Made by a program: the position numbers and the translations under genes. From CAYFLR01 sp964343805 (GTDB lineage Bacteria > Bdellovibrionota_B > Oligoflexia > CAYFLR01): 64,000 nucleotides of DNA. Positions 54,086-62,713 of the stretch are shown in pieces. The stretch lies in NCBI GenBank assembly GCA_964343805.1, contig CAYFLR010000004.1, positions 149,811 to 213,810 of the forward strand. Reading direction: 5' to 3'. Under the pieces are notes generated by a model, which saw only the letters and a program-made list of their open reading frames with translations, was not told the origin of the DNA and did not search any database. The number at the start of each line of letters is the position of its first letter. The stretch's first letter is position 1.

Positions 54086-54784
54086 TTAGCTATCTTTAAT
54101 TTTTGCGGTGGATTGTTTCGAAAAATTATCCATAAACTTACGTGTAAATTCTATTGCCATTACTAATAGTCTCCTCATATCAGGAGAAATTAAGTGACGC
54201 AAGAGTTTAAATAAAGAAACTTTTTTATTTTCTGGGGGGGTAAAGGTTTTGTAAGTATCAACTGCTATATTAAGGGGTTCTAACAGCTCTTTGCTTGAAA
54301 CATTTTTCAAAGTTGTGGCTAGTGCTTCACTATTTTTTGAAATGTTTTTTATATCTGCGGGAGATACATTGTCTGCTACCTTTTCCAAGAGATGTTGTAG
54401 CTCTTGAAGTCGGTCAAAGTATCCCTTGTTTGCAAATTCATCCAGTTTGATCACCGCTTCATGAAACACATCTTTGACGATGGGGGTAGATTCACCAATT
54501 AAGTCATGAAGACTTTGCAGCTGATCCACTGACTTGGATAAATTTTGGGTGTTAAGAGCCATTTTTCTTAAAAGGTAAACAACATGCTCTGTATTAAAAG
54601 CATCAGACATTTCATCCAGCTCTTGAGTCACAGTCATCACTGCATCTGTTGCCACTTTTGAAACATCTTGTTGCAGACCTTGCACTTGCATCCTAAACTT
54701 TCTTTGTTCCTGTATTTCTTCGGTGATAAGAGCCAGTTTGGCATTCATATCGTCCAGTTGTTGTTGTAACTTTTCATTTTCCAT
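54086..54784 (-). CDS. DUF1641-like helical protein of the sulfur operon
   Basis: The 232-residue product is helical, with an N-terminal coiled coil (residues 1-50), a middle helical region and a short basic C-terminus. The pattern and its place beside an SQR fit DUF1641, which often accompanies FAD oxidoreductases; that is family memory, not a match I can test. A structural or docking role in the operon is likely. AGAGGAAG precedes the ATG. Confidence 0.55.
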   Translation of the reverse strand: MENEKLQQQLDDMNAKLALITEEIQEQRKFRMQVQGLQQDVSKVATDAVMTVTQELDEMSDAFNTEHVVYLLRKMALNTQNLSKSVDQLQSLHDLIGESTPIVKDVFHEAVIKLDEFANKGYFDRLQELQHLLEKVADNVSPADIKNISKNSEALATTLKNVSSKELLEPLNIAVDTYKTFTPPENKKVSLFKLLRHLISPDMRRLLVMAIEFTRKFMDNFSKQSTAKIKDS

Positions 54785-54824
54785 AGTTTAACTTCCTCTG
54801 CCAGTTATGTTGGTATCCAATCTT

Positions 54825-56054
54825 TTATTGATTCTTGCCATACATGAGCATTTCAGGAGCAATAGGAATCTCTGCACCTTTTAGCAAGATGTTCCAGTAA
54901 ACCCATCGGAACATCATTTTGCCGTAGTGATTCATTTTGGTCTCTTTGAGTAGTGAGAAGGGTCCAATTCCTGGTAAAGGAAACTTACCTGGAAGAGGTT
55001 CTACCTCATAATTAAAATCAATCAAGATTCCTTTATCAAAACCAGATTCGATAAAGCAGTTGGCATGTCCATCAAACTTAGCGGTAAGTTCTCTGTCTTC
55101 GATAGCACAGAGGAAATTCTCCTCTAATATATCAGCTTCAAAGTGGGCCACAGAACCAGCTTTGGAACTCGGTAGAGTGGTGGCATCACCAATCACAAAT
55201 ATATTGTCATATTTTTTAGAGCGAAGTGTGTGGTTGTCAGTAGGAACGAACTCTAGGTCATCGCCCATTTCACTATCAGCTATCACCTCTTGTCCCATAT
55301 TAGTAGGAATGGTAACAAAAACATCAAAGTCTACCTTGTCTTCATCAAAGGAAACGATTTGTTTGGCTTCATTATCTACTCGTCCAATACCAAACTCTGT
55401 GGTGAGTTTGATATTTTTTCTTTTTAACATATCACCTAAGATAGCTGAGGCTTTGGGTTTGGTAAAAGCACCTGGAAGTGGAGTGACATAGTGAAGGTCC
55501 ACTTTATCTCTGATTCCCCGCTTAGTGAAATAGGAATCAGCCAAGAAGAGAAATTCAAGCGGAGCCACAGGGCATTTAATGGGCATTTCAGTGAAGTTGA
55601 GGACCAGTTTACCGCCTTGCCAATTTCTTAAAAAGCGACCGAGATTGGCAGCACCTTCTGGGGTATAAAAATCAAAGACCTGTTTTTGCCAAAGATCTCC
55701 CTTCATGCCTTCTGTTTCATCTGGGCAGATACGACATCCGGTAGAGATGATGAGAAAATCATATGAGAGGGTTTGATTATTATCGAGTTTAATCTCTTTC
55801 TTTTCAGGTTCTATCTTAGTGGCTTTGGCCCAAACAGCATTAGTTCCGGGAGGAAAGAAGTCCATTTTTGGTCTAACGATTTCATCTGGTTTGTAAATCC
55901 CAAAAGGAACAAATAGAAAACCGGGCTGATAAAAATGTCTCTTATCATGATCAACTATAGTGATCTCCCATTCATTTTTATCAAGCACATGGCTTAATTT
56001 GTTAAGCATCATCGTTCCAGCCGTTCCAGCTCCTAAAATGACCAACTTTTTCAT
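54825..56054 (-). CDS. sqr: Sulfide:quinone oxidoreductase-like flavoprotein
   Basis: The start is the ATG at 56054 after GGGAGAG. The N-terminal FAD-binding VILGAGTAGTMMLNKL and later FVIGDATTLPSSKAG are clear. SQR-type cysteines are present: C107/C110 in STGCRIC, C161 in PIKCPVAPLEF, and C333 in HANCFIE. C161 and C333 are good candidates for the redox pair holding sulfide sulfur. The C-terminal 40 residues are hydrophobic and would dip into the membrane to reduce quinone. It is controlled with the ArsR-like regulator gene 13 bases upstream. Confidence 0.85.
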   Translation of the reverse strand: MKKLVILGAGTAGTMMLNKLSHVLDKNEWEITIVDHDKRHFYQPGFLFVPFGIYKPDEIVRPKMDFFPPGTNAVWAKATKIEPEKKEIKLDNNQTLSYDFLIISTGCRICPDETEGMKGDLWQKQVFDFYTPEGAANLGRFLRNWQGGKLVLNFTEMPIKCPVAPLEFLFLADSYFTKRGIRDKVDLHYVTPLPGAFTKPKASAILGDMLKRKNIKLTTEFGIGRVDNEAKQIVSFDEDKVDFDVFVTIPTNMGQEVIADSEMGDDLEFVPTDNHTLRSKKYDNIFVIGDATTLPSSKAGSVAHFEADILEENFLCAIEDRELTAKFDGHANCFIESGFDKGILIDFNYEVEPLPGKFPLPGIGPFSLLKETKMNHYGKMMFRWVYWNILLKGAEIPIAPEMLMYGKNQ

Positions 56055-56067
56055 ACGTCTCTCCCGC

Positions 56068-56364
56068 TTAATTAAGTTTTTCAATATGGTTAGATAATGT
56101 TTCTAAAATTTGTATCAGTTCTCCATTCTTAATGGAGCAATAGATAAATTTGCCATCACGTCGTTTATTAATAATCTCTTTCAAGCCTAAGATCTTTAAT
56201 TGGTGAGATAAATTATATTTACTGCAACCGAGCAGGTCAACCAGTTCTGAAACGGTGCGCTCTTTTGTTGTAAGTAGGCAGAGAATTTTTAAGCGCAGGG
56301 GATTTGAAAAGAGGGATAGAAAATCCGCGACCTTGTGACAATTGATGGGTTTTTTTTCAGCCAT
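56068..56364 (-). CDS. ArsR-family transcriptional regulator of the sulfur operon
   Basis: The 98-residue protein has a winged helix: LSLFSNPLRLKILCLLTTKERTVSELVDLLGCSKYNLSHQLKIL, a wing RRDGKFIYCSI and a terminal dimer helix. Four cysteines (C9, C29, C47, C76) are candidates for persulfide or metal sensing, as in SqrR/BigR-type regulators. It is the first gene of the operon, so it likely represses itself and the sulfur genes until sulfide is present. Confidence 0.88.
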   Translation of the reverse strand: MAEKKPINCHKVADFLSLFSNPLRLKILCLLTTKERTVSELVDLLGCSKYNLSHQLKILGLKEIINKRRDGKFIYCSIKNGELIQILETLSNHIEKLN

Positions 56365-56389
56365 TATTACTTCTTTCTAAATAACAACA

Positions 56390-56423
56390 GTTAAACAATT
56401 GTTCAATTATTAAATAATTTAAC
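56390..56423 (-). promoter_or_regulatory. Candidate operator of the sulfur operon
   Basis: GTTAAA and TTTAAC bracket two palindromes, AACAATTGTT (56394-56403) and AATTATTAAATAATT (56405-56419), 26-59 bases upstream of the regulator start. Their size and AT content are right for an ArsR-type dimer site. Confidence 0.5.
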
Positions 56424-56908
56424 TAACAACGTCAATGACTTTTTTTGCTATTAGTATAAATACAATAAAAAATTATAAAAAAAGAAAAGAAATAGTGTAA
56501 ATAAATGAGAAATCAATAAGTTTAGAATAGAAAAAAAATAGGTAAATATTAGCTCTCTAAAAACAGCTTTAGCGAATTTTGATAAATTTACCCTAAAAAA
56601 AGAGTTCTGTAAAATAATGAAAATAAAGTGAAAAATAATGGAATTTGTGAAAATATAAAAAATAAGTTAAATAAAGCTAAAGAAAAATCACCTACCGACG
56701 ATCCTCCACATGAGACCGCAATCCCAAGTGTGGGTGCACGGAATCTAAGGGCACAAGGTGTGCCGTTTGACCTAATTTAATCAAGGAGGAAGCGTTATGA
56801 AATTGCCACCATAAGTATCGTTTATTTTAACCAATCAAAATTTAGTCAGTATGAATTAACAAGGATGAATCAGTGTGTAAAGCACGCAATTGATTCCAAG
56901 GAGGAAGC
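56424..56908 (+). promoter_or_regulatory. Flagellin upstream region with hairpins and mini-ORF
   Basis: The first 270 bases are very AT-rich and show no gene. A GC-richer stretch (56690-56770) contains CCCAAGTGTGGG and GGCACAAGGTGTGCC hairpins. It is followed by AAGGAGGAAGCG and a five-codon ORF (56797-56814, M-K-L-P-P-stop). Another CAAGGAGGAAGC sits directly before the flagellin ATG at 56909. The repeat of the binding site suggests either a leader peptide or the remnant of another flagellin start. Confidence 0.4.
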
Positions 56909-57787
56909 ATGGGTTTGCGAATTAAAACCAATGTGCAATCCCTGACTGCGCAACGAAATTTAAGGACAAATCAGGAGAATATGGGATCCAATCTGGAGAA
57001 ACTCTCTTCAGGTTATAGGATCAATAAATCTGCTGATGACGCAGCGGGATTGGCAATCTCGGAAGGTTTACGAGGTAAGATTAGGGGCCTCAATCAGGCC
57101 GCTCGGAACGCCAATGATGGTGTCTCATTAATCCAAATTGCTGAGGGTTCTTTAAATGAAATCTCAAATATTGTTATTAGGCTCAGGGAACTGACGGTTC
57201 AAGCAGCCTCTGATACAGTAGGGGATTCTGAAAGATCTTATTTGAACAAGGAATATACTGAATTGGTAGACGAGGTGGATCGTATTGTTAATACAACGGA
57301 ATTTAATGGAACCAAATTGTTTAAACCTGAAGAAGCAGAGATGGATAAACTGGTGATCCAAATTGGTATTGGAACCGGTTCAGAAGCCAACTCTGATACC
57401 TTAGAGTTGGACCTAGCCAATATGGCGATGGATGCTAAGGCTCTCAATTTAGGTAAAGAAAGTGAAATTGGTCCATTAAGTGAAAATGCGGGTCATGTGG
57501 ATCGGCAAGAAATTGCTAATAAACTTGACACCATAGATAATGCATTAAGTCGAATCGCGGGGCGACGTGCACAGCTCGGTGCTTCTCAAAGTAGGCTTAA
57601 TACAGCGATAAGTAATATCACAGTAACCCAGGAAAATCTAAGTGCTGCAAATTCACGGATTCGTGACGTGGACTTTGCGAGTGAAACAGCTAAGCTAACT
57701 CAAAGTCGAATCCTGTCTCAAGCAGGTATTTCGGTGTTAGCCCAAGCTAATCAATCACCAGAAATGGCACTTAGTCTCCTCAGGTAG
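56909..57787 (+). CDS. fliC: Flagellin (first of three in tandem)
   Basis: A 292-residue flagellin with conserved N-terminal MGLRIKTNVQSLTAQRNL, LEKLSSGYRINKSADDAAGLAISE and C-terminal ENLSAANSRIRDVDFASETA ending LSLLR. Only a short, acidic middle (about residues 140-190) separates the D0/D1 domains, so it lacks D2/D3. GAGGAAGC precedes the ATG. The second flagellin follows 15 bases later. Exported by the flagellar type III system; several flagellins per filament are usual in Bdellovibrio-like bacteria. Confidence 0.97.
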   Translation: MGLRIKTNVQSLTAQRNLRTNQENMGSNLEKLSSGYRINKSADDAAGLAISEGLRGKIRGLNQAARNANDGVSLIQIAEGSLNEISNIVIRLRELTVQAASDTVGDSERSYLNKEYTELVDEVDRIVNTTEFNGTKLFKPEEAEMDKLVIQIGIGTGSEANSDTLELDLANMAMDAKALNLGKESEIGPLSENAGHVDRQEIANKLDTIDNALSRIAGRRAQLGASQSRLNTAISNITVTQENLSAANSRIRDVDFASETAKLTQSRILSQAGISVLAQANQSPEMALSLLR

Positions 57788-57802
57788 AAAGGAAGGTAAA
57801 AT

Positions 57803-58675
57803 ATGGGATTACGTATTAAAACAAATACTCAGTCCATGATTGCTCAACGAAACTTGAACAATAGTGCCAAGCGAATGGGTGAAAACCTTGAAAAACTATC
57901 TTCGGGTTACAGAATCAATAAATCTTCAGATGACGCTGCAGGTTTAGCGATTTCAGAGAGCATGAGAGGAAAAATTAGAGGTATTAATCAGGCGAGTCGA
58001 AACGCCAGTGATGGAATCTCTTTGATTCAGATTGCAGAGGGTTCCATGAATGAAATTTCATCTATCGTTATTAGACTACGGGAACTGGCTGTGCAAGCAG
58101 CATCTGACACTGTAGGTAATAAAGAACGAAGCTATCTCAATAAAGAATATGTTGAGCTGGTGGATGAGATTGACAGGATTGTAAATACCACCGAATTTAA
58201 TGGAACCAAACTTCTGAAAAATGAAGAGGGTCTCGATGAAATGGTTGTTCAGGTGGGCATGGGATCTGGATTGGAGGGTAACTCAGATACTATGATCATA
58301 GAAATGGGTGGTATGGCAATGGACTCAGAAGCTTTAGGCTTTGGAAAAGAGGAAGAAGTTGGCCCAACAGAGCCAACAGGTGAAATCGACCGACAATCCA
58401 TTGCAGATAAGCTAGATATTATTGATACAGCTCTTTCACATATTGCAGGGCAAAGAGCTATGTTGGGTTCCACTCAAAGTCGTTTAAACACCGCGATCAA
58501 TAACCTCGCAGTAACCAAAGAGAATCTCTCTGCTGCGAATTCAAGGATCAGAGATGTGGACTTTGCTAGTGAAACTGCCTCACTCACTCAAAATAGAATC
58601 CTGTCTCAAGCCGGTACTGCCGTCTTGTCACAGGCTAACGCAGCACCAGAGATGGCGCTCAATTTGCTAAGATAG
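57803..58675 (+). CDS. fliC: Flagellin (second of three)
   Basis: A 290-residue flagellin very like the first (MGLRIKTNTQSMIAQRNL, SSGYRINKSSDDAAGLAISESMRGK, RDVDFASETASLTQ, ending LNLLR). The variable centre is shorter and Met/Gly-rich (QVGMGSGLEGNS). AAGGAAGG lies before the ATG. The close similarity over the ends and divergence in the middle fit gene duplication. It is followed 10 bases later by the third copy. Confidence 0.97.
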   Translation: MGLRIKTNTQSMIAQRNLNNSAKRMGENLEKLSSGYRINKSSDDAAGLAISESMRGKIRGINQASRNASDGISLIQIAEGSMNEISSIVIRLRELAVQAASDTVGNKERSYLNKEYVELVDEIDRIVNTTEFNGTKLLKNEEGLDEMVVQVGMGSGLEGNSDTMIIEMGGMAMDSEALGFGKEEEVGPTEPTGEIDRQSIADKLDIIDTALSHIAGQRAMLGSTQSRLNTAINNLAVTKENLSAANSRIRDVDFASETASLTQNRILSQAGTAVLSQANAAPEMALNLLR

Positions 58676-58685
58676 GGAGGTTAGT

Positions 58686-59552
58686 ATGGGATTACGCATT
58701 NNNNNNNNNNTGCCTTCGCTGCAATCGCAGCGCCACATGCGAAAAAACAAAGCGAACCTAGACGCCTCGATGGAACGATTGTCCTCTGGTTTAAGGATTA
58801 ATAAATCTGCTGATGATGCAGCGGGTTTAGCGATCTCCGAGAACATTCGTGCCCGGGTAAAAGGTTTGGAACAGGCGAAGAGGAATGCGAGTGACGGGGT
58901 TTCCTACTTGCAGGTGGCGGAAGGGGGTCTCAATGAGATCACAAATATTGCCATCCGACTTCGAGAGCTCTCTGTGCAAGCAGCGAGTGATGCGATTGGA
59001 GAGGAGGAGAGAGGATTCCTGGATAAGGAGTTTCAGCAACTCCGTCAGGAGGTGGGTCGAATTATGGAGCAAACCGAATTTAATGGCACCAAGCTGTTAA
59101 AACCGGGTGCTGCAGAAATCAGATTGCAGGTGGGGGTTTCATCCTCCCAGGACAACACGATTACCCTGGACTTCTCTGAATTAGAGCAATTGAACACTGC
59201 TTTGGAGGCTGTTCGCTCGGAAAGTAAGGATGATACTACCCTTTCCTTGAAAGGAGCGACTTCCCAGGATATTGACCTGGAGGGAATATTCTCCTCCGTG
59301 GATACCTCTCTGGAGGGGATTGCGTCCTACCGTGCGACCCTCGGTTCGGTGCAAGGTCGATTGCAGTCAGTTATGGCCAATATCGATGTTGCTAATGAGA
59401 ACCTAGTGGCTGCCCAATCTCGAATTCGAGATGTGGACTTTGCGGCTGAGACAGCCAAGTACACTCAGTCCAACATTTTAGTGCAGGCGAGTACTGCGGT
59501 GATGGGGCAAGCCAATGCCTTGCCGGAGTTCGCTTTAAGATTAATTAGATAA
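58686..59552 (+). CDS. fliC: Flagellin (third of three; 10-N gap near the start)
   Basis: MGLRI is followed by a 10-N placeholder (58701-58710) that here fits the reading frame exactly and would encode the missing x-T-N plus the first base of Val, judged from the sister copies. The rest is a clear flagellin (MERLSSGLRINKSADDAAGLAISE, RIRDVDFAAETAKYTQ, ending ALRLIR). It is clearly more distant from the other two than they are from each other, and its codons are GC-richer. It may have a separate origin or expression level. GGGAGG precedes the ATG. Confidence 0.95.
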   Translation: MGLRIXXXXPSLQSQRHMRKNKANLDASMERLSSGLRINKSADDAAGLAISENIRARVKGLEQAKRNASDGVSYLQVAEGGLNEITNIAIRLRELSVQAASDAIGEEERGFLDKEFQQLRQEVGRIMEQTEFNGTKLLKPGAAEIRLQVGVSSSQDNTITLDFSELEQLNTALEAVRSESKDDTTLSLKGATSQDIDLEGIFSSVDTSLEGIASYRATLGSVQGRLQSVMANIDVANENLVAAQSRIRDVDFAAETAKYTQSNILVQASTAVMGQANALPEFALRLIR

Positions 59553-59607
59553 GAAGAATGAGGCGGGTCTCCTTTTGGGGACTTGCCCTATTCGCCCCCC
59601 TCTTATC
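59548..59607 (+). terminator. Stem-loop after the flagellin cluster
   Basis: GATAAGA and TCTTATC enclose an inner stem GGCGGGTCTCC / GGGGACTTGCC with a TTTT loop. It overlaps the last codons and stop of the third flagellin. There is no long T run, so termination strength is uncertain. Confidence 0.5.
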
Positions 59608-59628
59608 AAAATAAAAAAGGATGAAATA

Positions 59629-60636
59629 CTACCCCCCGTTTTTCATCTTGATTTGTAGTGCTTCCCTGGCTTTGGTTTTTACAACCAGGCTAGGGGAGCA
59701 ACATGCCTGATCTGCTAAATAACTAATCCATTCTTTATGAGAAGACTTTCCCATTAATTCATAAAATTTAAACTGAGAGGGAAAAGGATTCTTTTTCAGT
59801 GTTTCTAAAAAGACCTGAGGGTGATGGTTCATAGTGGCTTTTATTAAAGTCAGGCTGTTTTGTTTTAAAAGAGGATCTTTAGAAAGCAGGAAAAAAAACA
59901 GACGAGCAAAGGAAATTTTTTCCTTGGGGAAGAGGGATTGTAATTTTTCAAGTTCGCTAAGAGAGATTGAGAGAGTTAATATGAGGTTAGCAGGAAGGCT
60001 TTTCAATTGCTGAAACTTAGCTTGGTTTATAAATTCGCTGAGACAGTGGTAGGTTTTTTTATTTTTTAATAAGCTAAGAGATTTGAGGGTTTCCATTTTT
60101 CCATGGCTTAAAAAATGATTGCACATGTCCTTTTGAAAGGAGTCCAGTTGTCTTCTAGCAAAAAAATGGAAGAACTCATCTTTTAAATGTTCTTCTTTCG
60201 CTTTCAAATAAGACTCTTTGATGAGAGGAAGATACTTTTCCTGAGGAAAGATAGCAATGCTCTCTAGCACCTGTTGTTTTAAAATGAAGTGGGGTGAATC
60301 TTCTAACACCTCTTGATAGATTTCTAATGTGGCTTTATTGGCGCAGCAGCGAAGGGCATAAATTATCTTTGCCATCACTGCAATCTCTTTGGTTTTATGA
60401 GTGTCCTTATCAAAACGAGAGAAGAGCTTGATGAGGTTAGGTTGCAGCAGATTTCTGGTAGGGGACTTTTGAAAATGAGAGAGCAGTTTATCCATTTCCA
60501 TGAGAGACTTTTTTTCAAGAAATTCATGCAAATTAATCTTACCAGCCACTAGGCAAAAAGGACCTAGCAGAAAACTAAAAGCTGAGGTAACTATGATTAT
60601 TCGGTTAACAGCGAGGAATCTTTGGAAAGCGTTCAT
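59629..60636 (-). CDS. Helical (HEAT-like) exported or membrane-anchored protein of unknown function
   Basis: An N-terminal hydrophobic segment (about residues 12-32) could be a signal anchor. The following 300 residues are helical, arranged in pairs that look like HEAT/ARM repeats (for example KQQVLESIAIFPQEKYLPLIKESYLKA). Lys and Phe are abundant. I recognise no family; a scaffold role is a guess. It converges on the flagellin cluster. Confidence 0.55.
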   Translation of the reverse strand: MNAFQRFLAVNRIIIVTSAFSFLLGPFCLVAGKINLHEFLEKKSLMEMDKLLSHFQKSPTRNLLQPNLIKLFSRFDKDTHKTKEIAVMAKIIYALRCCANKATLEIYQEVLEDSPHFILKQQVLESIAIFPQEKYLPLIKESYLKAKEEHLKDEFFHFFARRQLDSFQKDMCNHFLSHGKMETLKSLSLLKNKKTYHCLSEFINQAKFQQLKSLPANLILTLSISLSELEKLQSLFPKEKISFARLFFFLLSKDPLLKQNSLTLIKATMNHHPQVFLETLKKNPFPSQFKFYELMGKSSHKEWISYLADQACCSPSLVVKTKAREALQIKMKNGG

Positions 60637-60951
60637 ATTATATTTTCTTATATAAGCTTAATTATTTGGCCTTCTGGTCAATTTCTTGTTAAGATAATTT
60701 AATACAATCCTGAATCTGCAGAACTTTTGGCTTTGATAGTGGGTGATGCTTGTGGTTCAAATACTCTTTAAAAAAATATAAGCACCTCGCCATGATACCT
60801 GCGGAACTATCCTAGTATTTCCAACGCTTGGTGCACNNNNNNNNNNTGGAGGGCAATGATTGCCTGCTATTTATCCAAAAGTTCTGTAGATTCAGGATAT
60901 ATAAAGAGTTCCTATTTAGCAAGTATCAAATCATTCAACCCAGGAGTATGT
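60637..60951. other. Spacer containing an assembly gap
   Basis: This 315-bp spacer separates divergent genes. It includes a 10-N placeholder at 60837-60846 of unknown true length. CAGGAG at 60941 is the binding site of the protease gene. I see no further gene, but sequence is missing. Confidence 0.5.
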
Positions 60952-62662
60952 ATGATTCGTTCGGCATGGTTAATGCTTCCTACTGGTTTAATTGCAATGT
61001 TTTGTGGATCTTTACTGTGGGCAGAATTGTCAGATGACAAACCTCTTCCACGGGTTATTTATGGAGAGGATGATCGAAAAGATATTTATGATAGTGCCAA
61101 CTCCCCCATGATGTTAGATGTGGCTAAATCCACCGCTGCTTTAGTAAAAAAATTAGATATTCTAAGTTACGATCCTACCGATACAACCAATAGTAATAAT
61201 AATCAGCCAATACCCCCTTTTCCTCCCGGTATGAAATATTTAACGGGAGATATTTATGGAGAGTATTTTGATCTCTGTATGGATGAACCTTTTAGAGAGC
61301 AGCCCTCAGCTGCGTTTTGCTCCGGTTTTATGGTGGGTCCCAACCTGATGGCCACCGCTGGGCATTGTATTACTTCCCAATCTGATTGTGATCAGACCGC
61401 CTTTGTTTTTGGCTATGAAATGAGCAGTGTAGATCATAATCCACGTTTGGTGAGAGAAAGAGATATTTATTATTGCACAGAAATTATAACCACCCATGTG
61501 AATGCGGGTGGAGCAGACTATGCGGTGCTGAAAGTGGATCGTCGTATTGAAGACCGTGAGCCACTCATCCTGCGCAGAAAAGATGAACTTAGTTTGGGTG
61601 ATAAGTTAACAGTTATTGGACACCCCAGTGGTCTACCCACTAAAATTGCTGCGGGAGCCATCGTAAGAGAAGGGGGTAATGCTGATTACTTAGTGGCTAC
61701 TTTAGACACCTATGGTGGTAATTCTGGCTCTGCCGTTTTTAATAGTGAGACCGGAGTGGTGGAAGGAATTCTGGTTCGAGGAGAAAATGACTTTAATCTC
61801 ACTTCAGATGCCTGTTATAGGTCTAATATCTGTGCTGAAGATGCCTGTATGGGAGAGCATGTAACCAGAGCCTCCGCCTTTAATACTCTTGTCCCTCTAT
61901 TGGTTCCAGCCATTGATGGAGAATTTTATTCCTTTACTGAAGAGGGTGAAAATCCAAGTGGTACCGTTGATCCAGGCGAANNNNNNNNNNGGCGAAGAGG
62001 TAACAGTTAATTTTAAAATAACCAATGTGGGAGTGGGTACGGCTACTAATATTATGCTTCTCATTGAGAGTGAGAGCCCTTATGTAGAGGTTTTTGAAAA
62101 AAGCCTAACTTTCCCTGAATTGGCAGAGGCTACCTCTCTTAATGAATTGAGCTTTACTTTTAAAGTTAGTCACACTGTTCCCTGTGGGGAGAATTTAACT
62201 TTCTCTATGAAAGCCATGCATGATGAAGGTGAAAACATTTCTACCTACACTCTGCCAGTGGGTAAAGAGTTAATTACTAAAGAAATAATTACAGTGACGC
62301 AAGAGATTCCCGATATGAAAAAAGAGGGTATTATTTCAGAGCTAGACCTTCCATTTGCACCCGGTGGTCATCCTATTCAGGTCTTTGTAGATATTGCTCA
62401 TACCTATGTAGGCGATCTCTTAATTGAACTCACCTCTCCTTTGGGTGAGACTGTTAAATTATGGGATCGTCTGGGGGGCGGTGAAGATGATATTCAAGGT
62501 TACTTTGGAGGAGATATTGATCCTTCAGAATCTTTAGATCCTTTTATGAATGTGCCTACTCCTGGTCTTTGGCAGCTCAAAGTTTCAGACAATGCTCAAT
62601 TTGATAAAGGACAACTGAAAAGTTGGGGAATTCAAACCTCTCAGTTTGTCTGCACTCCTTAA
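60952..62662 (+). CDS. Secreted trypsin-like protease with C-terminal P domain (contains N gap)
   Basis: The start is ATG 60952, five bases after CAGGAG. A signal peptide ends near LLWA. The S1 protease has a complete triad: H138 in TAGHC, D189 in GADYAVLKV, S258 in GGNSGSAVF. After a 10-N placeholder (61981-61990) come a CARDB-like beta domain (VTVNFKITNVGVGTATN) and a proprotein-convertase P domain (VDIAHTYVGDLLIELTSPLG, LWQLKVSDNA). The edges of the gap share GGCGAA and join in frame with no missing base or with that overlap merged. Secreted or surface protein degradation is likely. The endonuclease gene follows 51 bases later. Confidence 0.88.
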
Positions 62663-62713
62663 ATCAGAAATCTACCATATCCCTTAGCTCATATTTAAGG
62701 TATACTAAGATTA

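Noticed and set aside
56690..56775. tRNA or known riboswitch before the flagellins
   Set aside because: Hairpins are present, but I could not fit a cloverleaf or any riboswitch core that I know.
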